From assembly GCA_016458225.1 (NCBI GenBank), contig JAEMGR010000007.1:1-64000 (forward strand): a stretch of DNA of 64,000 bases, read 5' to 3'. Both the position numbers and the translations under genes were made by a program. This DNA comes from Myxococcaceae bacterium JPH2. Its GTDB lineage: Bacteria; Myxococcota; Myxococcia; Myxococcales; Myxococcaceae. The notes below the pieces were generated by a model. That model ran no database searches and had not been told where the DNA came from. It worked only from the letters and a program-made list of their open reading frames with translations. Shown piece after piece: positions 27,187 to 36,550 of this stretch (positions are counted from its first letter, which is position 1; every line of letters starts with the position of its first letter).

Positions 27187-29819
27187 GACATCATCTCCTT
27201 GACTGCCAATGCATTGAGCTGAAGTGTTTCGTCGCCTTCGAGGATCGGCTCGCCGCACACCTCGAACGCCGCATCGTTGATGACGTCCAGCGCCCCGTCG
27301 GGAAGCAGGCCGAGTCCGCTGGCGAGTTTCTCCACCTCCGAGCGAGGCCACTCCGGCTTCGCGACGAGCGCGCGCAGCAGGGAGGTGTGGAGGGTGTCCA
27401 GCCCCGCGACTCCCGGCTCGGTCGTGGCGGGTGCTATCGGGGCTTCGGAAGATGGGGTGTCCTCCTCCGAGAAGATGCTGCCCAAGAGACTGGAGACCGC
27501 CGCGGTCTCCACGAGCTTGGCCTGGACACTCCGCATGTCGAGTGCCAGCCGTTCGCTTTTTTCGGGAGGCGGTGGAGGGATGGCAAAGCCTTGCTCAGGT
27601 GTACCCGCCAGTCGCATGGAGACTGGCTCGGTCGCCGGAGTGGGCCGGGTCGCCGCGGCAGCGTGAATCTTCGAGTAGACGCTGCTTTCGTCCAGCCCCA
27701 ACATGGCGAAGAGCTTCGACAGGGTCTTGATCTCCTGGGGGGACACATTGCCGTCCGCCATGGCGACGTCGACCAGGAGGTTTCCGAGGGACGTTCTGGC
27801 CTCGGGTGTCAGGGCTTCCACTCGCTTCTTGTGGCCCGTGCTGGATGCGGGTCGAGCGAGCAGCCATCCGAAATGGGCCTGCAGCCGGACCTTCTCCGCG
27901 GCAAGTAGCCCTTGGGCTGTGTCCACCCACGCTTCCATGCGTGTGACTTCCTCAGGGGAGACAGTTCCATCGGCGCTGGCCACTGCGGTGGCGAGGTGGA
28001 GCATTGCGAGCGTCGACAGGTAGCTTGGGGACGGCGCGCTCGGTGAGTCGGGTGGGAGCGCGAAGATGCGGGCGGAGTCGTCGGCAGAGAGCACCGCGCC
28101 GCCCATGCGAGGATCGGGCTCCATGCCGTAGCCGAGCTTTTCGAGAGCCTGAGCCAACCCCACGGCTTCGGACTTGGAGAGCTTGGCGGAGGTTGCAGTG
28201 GGCCAGTGTTTCAGCAACTCGGTGGCGGCGACTGGCGCGGAGGCGCTGGTTCCCAGCGATTGGCGCAGCAGCGCACGGAGTGCCTGTACGTCCGAACCTC
28301 CTTCCATGGAGATCGCCAACTCGGGGGGGAGCAGTGCCAGAGCGCTCATGCTGTTGCGCGCGTCGGAGCTTTTCCCCACCCAGCGGCTATAGGACTCGAG
28401 CGAATCGCAGCAGTCCTCGATGAGTGCTCGTACAGGTTTGAGCGAAGTCTCTGATGCCTCGTTGACGGAGGCCGATGCCAGTCGCACGGGGCCTCCGAAG
28501 GAGGCGCTCGCAGGGCTATAGCGGGCCTCCACCTTCGCCTTCCTGGTGCGAGGGACGATGCCTGCGCCGTGGTCTCGCTGGTAGCGCGCGCGGAAGAGCG
28601 CCTGGAACTCCTCGGGGCAGCGGGTGGCGGGCGTCCGCAGTTTGATGTCGCTGGCCTCAACGGCCCAGGCGAGGGCCCAATCCGCTGGAAGTGCGAGCCC
28701 CTGGGTGGCGGCGGCTCCCACGGCCATGCGTACGTCGTATGAGGCCGCACCAGCGTGCCGCATCGTGAACTGGGGAACCTCCTTCAACAGTCCACTTTCG
28801 CCGGTGCGTCGCACGCGGAGGACGTCGAGGAGGGCAGAGGCATAGTTACGGAACGAGTTGCTCGTCCTGTAGACGTCGAGGAGGCCTTGGACTTCGTCTT
28901 CGATGAGTCGGGCCTCGGCGAGGGCCTCGGGTTCGGTGCCCAGGTCGTGAATCACGCGCCGTTCCAGTCCATAAAAGAACAGGAAGACAAAGCCGATATA
29001 GCCCCCGGGCTGGCGACGTCCGCCTGCGAGCCATTCGAGGTAGCCCGCCCGGGATGCGGGAGAGATATCCGAGTATGACGGCCAGTACCCCATACCCTCT
29101 CCCTCACGATTCGGTCGCGAGGCAACCTCCAGTTTGGGCTGGATGAGGGCGGGCTCGGTGCTCGGTGCATTTACGGAGCGCAGCTGTGCGCCCACGTAGA
29201 GCATTCCACCCTTGAGCCTGTAGCCTGCGACCTCAATGGACTGGCCGGGAGGAATCCATCCTGCCTTCTGCGATACGGCGGTTTGTCGCAAGGGCCCGTG
29301 AGAGGACGGCTCGAGGGGGGCGGGTGTGATGGTCCGCGCGGGAGGCGCCTGTGTGCTGGCCTCTCGCCTTGCGAGGTCAAAGGGCTTCGAGTTGGTGGCG
29401 AGAGGCGTTGGTGCGCTGACCTCGGGTGCGCTGGGAGCGGGCTCCACATGTGGCACGGTCGGCGTTGAGCCGTTCCGTGCGAGAATCTCGGTGGTGCGCC
29501 TCACCTCCGGTCGAGGCTCATCCGGAATGTGGGCTCTGAGCCCTGGGGCGACCTTGGGCGCGCTAGCCGTCTCGAATCGCAAGGTGAGAGCAGAGGAATC
29601 AGTCGCGGAGGATGCGGCGCCAGTCAAGCCATGTCGGGCGACGCTGGCGCGTGCCTGCTGCGAGGCCTTTCCGTGGGCATTGCGCTTGTTGAGCCAAGCA
29701 ATGCCACCCCACGCGCCCAGTCCAAAGATGACGAGACAACACAGCGTCCCACTGACTCCGTCTGACTGCGCAGCAGCGACAAGCGTCGGCAGCGCTGCTA
29801 TCCATACCGCCACCACCAT
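27183..29819 (-). CDS. TerB-N / TerB / TerB-C membrane protein
   Basis: 878 residues; GGGGAG precedes the ATG. Two hydrophobic segments (2-17 and 24-43) anchor the N-terminus. A low-complexity Pro/Ala linker runs to ~190. TerB-N follows (about 235-470), with Y-W-P-S-Y-S-D-I-S-P-A-S-R-A-G-Y-L-E-W-L and F-F-Y-G-L-E-R-R. A TerB domain spans ~600-720, with the duplicated acidic motif S-A-D-G-T-V-S-P-E-E and M-A-D-G-N-V-S-P-Q-E. TerB-C lies at ~745-878, ending G-A-L-D-V-I-N-D-A-A-F. These domains come from the tellurite/stress Ter network and are thought to bind metal and assemble membrane-linked complexes. First gene of the eight-gene operon, overlapping the ATPase by ATGA. Confidence 0.9.
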   Translation of the reverse strand: MVVAVWIAALPTLVAAAQSDGVSGTLCCLVIFGLGAWGGIAWLNKRNAHGKASQQARASVARHGLTGAASSATDSSALTLRFETASAPKVAPGLRAHIPDEPRPEVRRTTEILARNGSTPTVPHVEPAPSAPEVSAPTPLATNSKPFDLARREASTQAPPARTITPAPLEPSSHGPLRQTAVSQKAGWIPPGQSIEVAGYRLKGGMLYVGAQLRSVNAPSTEPALIQPKLEVASRPNREGEGMGYWPSYSDISPASRAGYLEWLAGGRRQPGGYIGFVFLFFYGLERRVIHDLGTEPEALAEARLIEDEVQGLLDVYRTSNSFRNYASALLDVLRVRRTGESGLLKEVPQFTMRHAGAASYDVRMAVGAAATQGLALPADWALAWAVEASDIKLRTPATRCPEEFQALFRARYQRDHGAGIVPRTRKAKVEARYSPASASFGGPVRLASASVNEASETSLKPVRALIEDCCDSLESYSRWVGKSSDARNSMSALALLPPELAISMEGGSDVQALRALLRQSLGTSASAPVAATELLKHWPTATSAKLSKSEAVGLAQALEKLGYGMEPDPRMGGAVLSADDSARIFALPPDSPSAPSPSYLSTLAMLHLATAVASADGTVSPEEVTRMEAWVDTAQGLLAAEKVRLQAHFGWLLARPASSTGHKKRVEALTPEARTSLGNLLVDVAMADGNVSPQEIKTLSKLFAMLGLDESSVYSKIHAAAATRPTPATEPVSMRLAGTPEQGFAIPPPPPEKSERLALDMRSVQAKLVETAAVSSLLGSIFSEEDTPSSEAPIAPATTEPGVAGLDTLHTSLLRALVAKPEWPRSEVEKLASGLGLLPDGALDVINDAAFEVCGEPILEGDETLQLNALAVKEMMS

Positions 29820-30615
29820 TGTGTCGCTCCCCGCATGGTGTCCAAGAATGGCTACCTCTTATGTCTGCCCCTACCAGTCCGACGAAGGGTACTGGGATGC
29901 CGGACCTTGCGTAAGGGAAAGGCATCTGTGACGCCTCCCTCCGGAGTGGTATTCCCTTTGGGGTGCGCATGACCCAGTGTGGGTCTGAACAGTTCGGCGG
30001 ATGCGGCCCTTGCGCAAGCCATGGATGCGCGCCACGAGGCCGACTCGAGGGATGGCGGGATTGCCGAGGTGGAAGGATGGCGCTGCGATGGCGGACGTGA
30101 TGGTCAAGCCGCGCGATGGGCAGTCATCAAGTCGCTCGCTGCTGCAGGAGTTGGCGCTGGGATTCACTCGAGCGGGGGCGGGTCGTGGAGCTTCCGTAGC
30201 CCGTGGTGAACAGGAATGGACCTCCGCCTGCGCGTGATGCCCCGGAGGGGCGGAATCTGGTGCGAAGGGGCGTATCGCGGATGCCCACTGTGGGCGAGGT
30301 AGCGGAGAAGCTGGCCGTCTTCCAGTCTCCCGGCTGAGCGCTCTTGACTGATGGAGACCTGAAACGGGTGTTGGATGGGCAGACCGTCCGGCTCCTGGCC
30401 TCATTGCTGGAGGCACTGCTCTGCCGGAGGGAGTCGCTGCTGGGTGGTTGCCAGTTCGACAGGGCCACCTGAAGCCCCTGCGCACTGGACGCTGGAGCTT
30501 TGTGGCTTCCACTCACCAATCCAGGAACGAATGGACTCATGCAACGGCAGACTGCTCGATGGATGTGAGCCGGGTGTATCAACACTCAGGTGCGGGACCT
30601 GTGCCCCTGCCGCCT
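29820..30615. other. Long intergenic stretch upstream of the Ter/Hxs operon
   Basis: About 800 bp without a gene I can support. Short reading frames in several phases (for example T-V-G-E-V-A-E-K-L at 30280-30330 and a D-L-K-R-V-L-D-G piece shortly after) look like decayed coding sequence but match nothing I recognise. The operon promoter must lie near 29830-29950. A TTCGTC / CATAAG pair with 17-bp spacing on the minus strand is the best candidate, and it is weak. Confidence 0.4.
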
Positions 30616-31083
30616 TCATCGATGAGTCGCGTCGAGGAGTTCTTGGAGCTGAGGGGAGTTGAGAGTGTCTCTGTCCTGTGCAGCCTGAAGCGCGGCGCGG
30701 CCTTGCTCCGACTCTCCGGCCATCTTCCAGGCGCTCCAGGCATTCGCGTAACAGACGCGCCGGTTGTAGGCCATGGCCTCCCACGCGGGCGCATCCTTCC
30801 CCTGGAGCAATGGCTCCGAGGCGCGCATGAACTCCCGCGCCGCGCGCGTGTAGTCGCCGGCCCGGTACGCGGCGGTGGCTTGCTCGAAGAGACTGGCGGC
30901 GGCCTCCTGACGGGCGGTGCGCTCGGAGGCGTCCGCATCCGTGCCAGTCGGATAGCCCATGAGTTCTTCCAGCAGGGGAGGCTCCATGCCTGTCTCCATC
31001 GTCCGTGCCGAGCGGTCTCCACGGCACGCCACGACCGAGCACAGCACGAGGCCCAGGGGAATCAGGAGGCGTGCTCGGCTCAC
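30616..31083 (-). CDS. Small lipoprotein with TPR-like helices
   Basis: 155 residues from GTG 31083, overlapping the metalloprotease stop (GTGA). The lipobox L-C-S-V-V-A-C gives a lipidated Cys near residue 18. The mature part has helical pairs such as L-F-E-Q-A-T-A-A-Y-R-A-G-D-Y-T-R-A-A-R-E-F, typical of TPR-type repeats. No family name assigned. Translational coupling to the eCIS-core metalloprotease gene suggests the two work together, for instance as an envelope docking or inhibitor protein; that is inference. Confidence 0.7.
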   Translation of the reverse strand: MSRARLLIPLGLVLCSVVACRGDRSARTMETGMEPPLLEELMGYPTGTDADASERTARQEAAASLFEQATAAYRAGDYTRAAREFMRASEPLLQGKDAPAWEAMAYNRRVCYANAWSAWKMAGESEQGRAALQAAQDRDTLNSPQLQELLDATHR

Positions 31084-33116
31084 TTTGTGTAGTCCCCGTT
31101 CTGGAAGAACTCGTAGATGGGCAGGTAGTGCGCCTGGACGAAGGCCGGGGTCGTGAGCCACTGCGAGTAGGCCTCTGCGTAGAACTCCTCGGGACTGTAG
31201 GGCCAATTCTCACGCGCGTACTTCGTGAATGGAACGATGTGATTGGCATTCACCACGTCCACGAAGCGCTGCAGCCGCAGTGAGCGTCCTCGCGTATGCG
31301 CGAGTGTGCGGGCCGCGTCGCGCCAGGCATCCTGCGCGGTGAGCACGGGCGCGAACGTCGTGAGCGCGAGGTTCGCTGGATTCGCGGCCTGGAGCGCGCT
31401 GCGTGCGGCGGTCCGAGCGGAGAACGCGGCGAGGAGCGTGTCGTCCAGCGCATCGAGGTCCTGGGTCGCCGGTGCCTTCGCCACATACGTATCCATGGCG
31501 CTGGGAATGGCCGAGATGGCGGCACGGAAGGCGTCGCTCTCCGCCTGGGCCGCGGGGTCGAGCGCCTTGGCCGCGGTCGTCGCGGTCGTCAGGGCAGCCT
31601 GGGATTGGGTTCGTTGAGTGCCCAGCGCTTTCTCGAGCGGGTCCGTGGTCGCCGCGGGGACTTGCGCGGCGGCCACCGCGGACTGGCTCGTCTGCTCCGC
31701 CCGCACGGCTTTGTCGTAGGTCTGCCGTTGAGACGTCACGGTTGGACGGAGCGCCCGGGCCTCGCCCTGTCGCCCCGCGCGGACCGCGCGGTTGAAGCGT
31801 TCCACGGTAGGGTTCAGGGCCGCGACCGCTCGATTCTGCGCCACGACCGCCTCCGCGTGCTTCGCGCTCAGCGGGCGGACAGCCTGTTCCTCCACCGCAT
31901 GTCCAACCTCATGAAGGATGGTCCCGAAGCTGGCGGGCCGTGGGTTCGCCGCGTCCCCGAGGAAGCGCGGTGTCGCCGCGAACGCGGTATCGGCCAGCTT
32001 GAGCGTGGCGCGGGTCGGCGGCGCGGTGGACCCTTGCGGCACGCCTCCTCCCCGGGAGAACTCACCCGCGTGCCCCCGCGGAAGCGTCCGCACCCGCACC
32101 AGCTCGACATCCTTCAGGGCCGCGACATCCGTTGCTGGCAACAGCGCGAGCGACGCCACCACGTCGCTCAGCTCCGCGGGACTCCAGCGACCGTCTCCAT
32201 TCAGGACGGTGAGGCCAAACGTCGCGTTGAGCTTCGTCCTCGCATCCGGGTCGGCGAGCTGCGGGGACTGCGGGACGGCGGCCCTGGAGAGGAGTTCGGC
32301 TCGGGCATTGCCTTGTGCGTCGATGGTGACACGCACGAGTCCCGTGGCTTGGGGCGTCGTGGTGCCTGGCGGCGGTGGCCAGCCCAGCGGAATGGATTGG
32401 GTGAGCACGGTGTCCCACCGGTCCGAACGTCCCACCGTCCACAGGAAGTATTGAAGGAAGATCATCGCCTCGCTGTTCGGGGCCGCGCCGGACACGGTGG
32501 CGCTGGTGATCTCCTTTCGTTTGATCTGCTCGTCGAGCAACGCCCGCGTGCTCTGCACGGTGTGCCCTGGCGGAAGGGGTGCAACGATGAACCCCGTCAT
32601 GTCGAAGAGGGGCGCGCGAAGCACCATGGCCTGATTCCGAGGCGACCCCGCGACATGGGCCAGCTCATGGAGCAGCAGCGCCTTGCCCATGGGCGTCTGG
32701 GGCGCGTACTGCCCCGCACGGAAAATGACGTCCTTGCCGGAGGTGAACGCCCGCGCGCCCGCGGCCCGCGCCAGCCGGTGTGCTTCCGGACCGTCATGCA
32801 GTTGCACCTGCGCGAGTGAGGTCCCGAAGCGACTCTCCGTGTCAACGCGCAGGGCCTGGGGGAGCGGCTTGCCCTCATCGACGCGAAGCATGCTCTCCAG
32901 CCCCGCGGGGGCTCGGGCCTCACAGCCGTTCCCTTCCACCGGAGGAAGGAGCCTGAGCCGCCCGAAGTCATGTCCCAGTCCTGGAGACGCAGCCCTCACC
33001 GAGGATTGTTCGTTCCGTGGCTCGGGTGGCGCCCCGCGAGGAGTGGAATTCCTCTCAGGCACTCTCAATGAGGGGGCCGATGAACTCTCCCAGAGCCACG
33101 TTGACTGGCGTGCCAT
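31080..33116 (-). CDS. eCIS-core domain protein with two zinc metalloprotease motifs
   Basis: 678 residues from ATG 33116; a TTG at 33158 is an alternative and neither has a clear ribosome binding site. Residues ~85-157 are a DUF4157 / eCIS-core domain: F-G-T-S-L-A-Q-V-Q-L-H-D, A-F-T-S-G-K-D-V-I-F, and the zincin motif H-E-L-A-H at 150-154. A second H-E-V-G-H is at 402-406, with a possible third ligand in Y-A-E-A-Y (Glu648). An Ala-rich helical stretch lies between (470-600). DUF4157 proteins are typical cargo or toxins of extracellular contractile injection systems. No other injection-system gene is in the window. Probably exported and proteolytic. Confidence 0.82.
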   Translation of the reverse strand: MARQSTWLWESSSAPSLRVPERNSTPRGAPPEPRNEQSSVRAASPGLGHDFGRLRLLPPVEGNGCEARAPAGLESMLRVDEGKPLPQALRVDTESRFGTSLAQVQLHDGPEAHRLARAAGARAFTSGKDVIFRAGQYAPQTPMGKALLLHELAHVAGSPRNQAMVLRAPLFDMTGFIVAPLPPGHTVQSTRALLDEQIKRKEITSATVSGAAPNSEAMIFLQYFLWTVGRSDRWDTVLTQSIPLGWPPPPGTTTPQATGLVRVTIDAQGNARAELLSRAAVPQSPQLADPDARTKLNATFGLTVLNGDGRWSPAELSDVVASLALLPATDVAALKDVELVRVRTLPRGHAGEFSRGGGVPQGSTAPPTRATLKLADTAFAATPRFLGDAANPRPASFGTILHEVGHAVEEQAVRPLSAKHAEAVVAQNRAVAALNPTVERFNRAVRAGRQGEARALRPTVTSQRQTYDKAVRAEQTSQSAVAAAQVPAATTDPLEKALGTQRTQSQAALTTATTAAKALDPAAQAESDAFRAAISAIPSAMDTYVAKAPATQDLDALDDTLLAAFSARTAARSALQAANPANLALTTFAPVLTAQDAWRDAARTLAHTRGRSLRLQRFVDVVNANHIVPFTKYARENWPYSPEEFYAEAYSQWLTTPAFVQAHYLPIYEFFQNGDYTK

Positions 33117-33791
33117 GGCAAGGACTGTGACACCCGTTAGGATTTGCGGGCAAGTCAATCACCCCGGAGGTCCAGCCATGCCCCCAGCTCGCGCGTGACC
33201 CGCCTCCATGGGTCGTGACACCGAGACAGCGCGGCTCGCTCCGAGGAGACTTCCGAAGTCATCACGTGCTTCTGGTGGCGCCACTCAAGAGCGCACGGAT
33301 GGACGGTTCGGGGCGCCTGCGTCATGGATGCTCGACGTGTCAGTCTTTCGAGCGGCGCGGTCGAAGCGGGGTGCGTTCCCGGAAGACGCGAACGCGTTGC
33401 TGGATGACGCCAGCCTTTGGCTTGTGCTGCGTTCCTGACGCCAAGTGCGCGAAAGAAGATGCTTTCTTTGTCTGTGAGGGAATGGCACTCGGGTTGCTCC
33501 TGGATGCGTGCCATGCAATCGCAGACGACACTGAAGCTCCCGGCTGTGCTTGCTCGCGCCCCGTTCGCCCGCCAGCCGGCGGTCTCGGGTGGATCCTCCG
33601 AAGGCCAGGGCGCGCAAGGAGGACGCCGACCCGCGCGACATGTCGCCATCTCCGCGAGCCACGAGCTGTTCCCGTCGCGGGACGCGGCGCTGGCTTGCGT
33701 CGTCGAGAAGCGCGTCGTCGCTCATCAGCGGATGCGAGACCAACAGCAGGGCCTCACGCGCCGTGCTCCCGTGCGACTCGCCGCGACGCGG
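33117..33791. other. Intergenic stretch
   Basis: About 675 bp. Frames are open on both strands but their products are Arg/Pro-rich and match nothing I know, so I call none. It separates the divergent eCIS-core protease gene from the heptose cluster and must hold promoters for both; none is convincing. Confidence 0.4.
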
Positions 33792-35042
33792 ATGGAGCGG
33801 ACCCAGGAAGGAGGCATCGACGACCTGAAGTTCCTCTACCCGGTGCTCGACACCCTCCCTGCCATCGCGTTTCCCATCCTCCACTTCGCGACCTGTGGCG
33901 CCCAGGTCAGTGTCTATGGATCCGCCGAGGTGGGCCGGGTGGTGGAGGTGATGCGTGGCTATCTGCTCGAGGCGCGCGTCATCGACGCGCCGGAGAAGCT
34001 GCTGTTCGTCCCGGAGGACCCACGGCGCATCTCCTTCTTCCACTCCGTCAAGAGCGCCGCGGAGCCGCTGGCGGCGAAGGATGCGGAGGCGCTCGTGTGG
34101 TGCGCGGGGGACATCGTCCTCGCCTATGACGTCTTTCCTTGGCTGATGGAGCCGGACCTGGGGTCGCACCAGCTCGTCCTCAACGTGGGCGCGAAGCAGC
34201 GGGTGTTTCCAGAGGGAACGCCGGAGCTGTTCCTCGGCAACTACTACGAGACGCTCATCACCCGGGATGGGCAGGGGGCGTCACAGATATTCGACGTCAA
34301 GGATCCGAACCTGCTCGTCTTCACGCGAGAGGGATTGCGTGGCCTGTCCCGCCTGGATGACTTGCGAAGCGCGAAGGACTCCAGCGTCTACATGGACGTG
34401 TTCTTGCGGGCCGCATGGCGGGCGCTGGCCAGCTCCAGAGCGCTCGCGTGCCTGGGGACGCTGCGCTACGGCCTCAAGCGTCAGCGGGGAACACTCCGGC
34501 CCGGCGAGGGGCTGCGTCAGGACCATGCCAGCGATTTCGCTTCGGCCTTCTTCGATGTCCGGGTGCGACTCAAGGCGGACACGGTCGACCCGTTTGTCCT
34601 CAAGGACTGCGACAACTTCGAAGACCTGTTCGGCTTCTACCGCAGCTTGCTCCAGGGGATCGTCGACGAAGGCGCCACACGTGAGGAGGGCTATCGCCGC
34701 CTCGCGGAGTTCTACCCGCATGCGAAGCACCTCCTGGCCCTCTCGGACCGATTGCTCCCCCTCTGGAATGAACTGCCGCTGTGGCGTCATTGGCCGGAGC
34801 TGATCCGCGACCGAATCTCCACGTGCAACCGCCGCCTGACCGAGGCGCTCCGAGACAGGGACCTGTACGACGGGACACCGCCGCTCCCGGAGTACTTCGC
34901 CGCCGATGGCTCCTTCCGGCAGGCACCCGCTCCGGGAGACGACCTGCCAGCCACGCGCGCCTTCCTGCGTGATGTCTATCTGCCGCGCTTTCATCAGGGC
35001 CGCGCGGCCTATGCCTCCGCGCTCGAGGAGTCCCAGCCATGA
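33792..35042 (+). CDS. Unrecognised protein at head of heptose cluster, possible nucleotidyltransferase fold
   Basis: 416 residues from ATG 33792. The frame is open further upstream. A strong GGAAGGAGG at 33806-33814 sits inside this call, so a later non-ATG start (for example CTG 33825, M-K-F-L-Y-P-V-L) is possible. Short motifs recall sugar-nucleotide transferases: V-L-D-T-L-P-A-I-A-F-P-I-L-H near the start and V-W-C-A-G-D-I-V-L-A-Y-D-V-F-P about 90 residues later. The C-terminal half is helical and acidic. The stop overlaps hldE by ATGA. I cannot name the family; a role in making or moving an activated sugar is inferred from context. Confidence 0.6.
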   Translation: MERTQEGGIDDLKFLYPVLDTLPAIAFPILHFATCGAQVSVYGSAEVGRVVEVMRGYLLEARVIDAPEKLLFVPEDPRRISFFHSVKSAAEPLAAKDAEALVWCAGDIVLAYDVFPWLMEPDLGSHQLVLNVGAKQRVFPEGTPELFLGNYYETLITRDGQGASQIFDVKDPNLLVFTREGLRGLSRLDDLRSAKDSSVYMDVFLRAAWRALASSRALACLGTLRYGLKRQRGTLRPGEGLRQDHASDFASAFFDVRVRLKADTVDPFVLKDCDNFEDLFGFYRSLLQGIVDEGATREEGYRRLAEFYPHAKHLLALSDRLLPLWNELPLWRHWPELIRDRISTCNRRLTEALRDRDLYDGTPPLPEYFAADGSFRQAPAPGDDLPATRAFLRDVYLPRFHQGRAAYASALEESQP

Positions 35043-36547
35043 GGCTCGTATGGGAACCGGACTTCGTGGCGAGGGATGACCTGGCGGCGCGACTCTCCGC
35101 GCTGGAGTCCGCCCGGGTATTGGTGGTGGGCGATGTGATGCTCGACCGCTACTGGCATGGCACCGCGTCACGGCTCTCTCCGGAGGCGCCGGTGCCCGTG
35201 GTGCGCGTGGAGCGAGACGAGTGTCGTCCGGGGGGAGCCGCGAACGTCGCGGTGAACGTCGCGGCGCTGGGTGCCCAGGCCACGGTGTTGGGCATCACCG
35301 GGGACGACGCGGACGCGGGTTCGCTGGACGAACGGCTCGCGGAGGCACGGGTGTGTTCCCGCCTGATGCGGACCCCCGGTGTTCGCACCATCAGCAAGCT
35401 GCGCGTCGTGGGCACCCGTCAGCCGTTGATCCGCTTGGACTTCGAGGACGGTCTGCCAGGAAGCCATGATGCGCGGTTGCTCGAGGGGTTCGCGCCCCTG
35501 CTCGCGGAGGCGGGCGCGGTCGTGCTGTCCGACTATGCCAAGGGGACCCTGCGGGATCCGCAGCGCTTCATCCAGATGGCGCGCGCGGCCGGATGCCCCG
35601 TCCTGGTGGCTCCCAAGGGCCTCGACTTCACGCGCTACGCGGGGGCCACGGTGCTCGTCCCCAACCGGAGCGAGTTCGAGGCCGTGGTCGGCTCCTGCGC
35701 GGATGACGCCGTGCTCGTCGCGCGCGGCCTCGACTTGCTGCGGACACTGTCGCTGGAGGCGCTGCTCATCACGCGGGGCGAGGAGGGCATGACGCTGCTG
35801 CGGGACGGCCACCCCGCGCTGCACCTGCGCGCCACCGCGAGCGCCGTCCTGGACGTCACCGGAGCGGGAGACACCGTCATCGCGGTGCTGGCGGCGGCGC
35901 TCTCCTCGCGGGTCCCGTTGCCGGAGGCGGTGGCGCTCTCCAACCTGGCGGCGGGCCTCGTCGTGGGGCGACGGGGCACGTGCGCCGCGACCTTGCCGGA
36001 GCTGCGGCGGGCGGTCGCGGGCCCTCGCCAGCCGAGCCGAGGCGTCGTCACGGAAGAGCACCTCCTGGAACTGGTGCACGACGCTCGCGCGCGTGGAGAG
36101 ACCGTCGCATTGACGCTCGGATGCTTCGACATCCTGCATGCCGGGCACGTCTCCTATCTGGAGCAGATGGTCGGCCTCGCGGATCGCCTCATCGTCGCGG
36201 TCAATGATGATGATTCCGTGCGGCGGCTGAAGGGTGCATCGCGACCGCTCAATCCGCTGGGACAACGGATGCGCGTGCTCGCGGGGCTCGCGGCGGTGGA
36301 CTGGGTGGTGCCCTTCAGCGAGGACACGCCCGAGCGGTTGGTGTGCAGGGTCGTCCCCGACGTCCTCGTCAAGGGAGGCGACTATCGCCCCGAGCAGATC
36401 CCCGGGCAGCGCTGTGTGCGCGCGGCGGGAGGCCGGGTCCTCGTCTTGGATTACGTCGAGGGCTGCTCGACGACGGGGTTGGTGGCGCGCATCCACGAGC
36501 GCCAGGGCGCCGCGAAGCACGACCTCGTGAGCGTGGGGCCTGGGTGA
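35039..36547 (+). CDS. hldE: Bifunctional heptose kinase / adenylyltransferase HldE
   Basis: 502 residues. The N-terminal ~20-325 is a PfkB/ribokinase-type kinase: V-V-G-D-V-M-L-D-R-Y, P-G-G-A-A-N-V-A-V-N and D-V-T-G-A-G-D-T-V-I. Residues ~355-490 are a nucleotidyltransferase: L-G-C-F-D-I-L-H-A-G-H with the H-x-G-H site, V-N-D-D-D-S-V and L-V-K-G-G-D-Y. HldE phosphorylates D-glycero-D-manno-heptose 7-phosphate at C1 and, after GmhB, transfers AMP from ATP to give ADP-heptose. GmhB and GmhA, needed for the other steps, are fused two genes downstream. Confidence 0.95.
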   Translation: MRLVWEPDFVARDDLAARLSALESARVLVVGDVMLDRYWHGTASRLSPEAPVPVVRVERDECRPGGAANVAVNVAALGAQATVLGITGDDADAGSLDERLAEARVCSRLMRTPGVRTISKLRVVGTRQPLIRLDFEDGLPGSHDARLLEGFAPLLAEAGAVVLSDYAKGTLRDPQRFIQMARAAGCPVLVAPKGLDFTRYAGATVLVPNRSEFEAVVGSCADDAVLVARGLDLLRTLSLEALLITRGEEGMTLLRDGHPALHLRATASAVLDVTGAGDTVIAVLAAALSSRVPLPEAVALSNLAAGLVVGRRGTCAATLPELRRAVAGPRQPSRGVVTEEHLLELVHDARARGETVALTLGCFDILHAGHVSYLEQMVGLADRLIVAVNDDDSVRRLKGASRPLNPLGQRMRVLAGLAAVDWVVPFSEDTPERLVCRVVPDVLVKGGDYRPEQIPGQRCVRAAGGRVLVLDYVEGCSTTGLVARIHERQGAAKHDLVSVGPG

Positions 36548-36550
36548 GCC

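Noticed and set aside
17846-29819. Complete BREX or DISARM locus
   Set aside because: BrxD-like ATPase and Lhr-like helicase are present but no methylase (PglX), alkaline-phosphatase-like PglZ or large PglY/BrxC gene is in the window.
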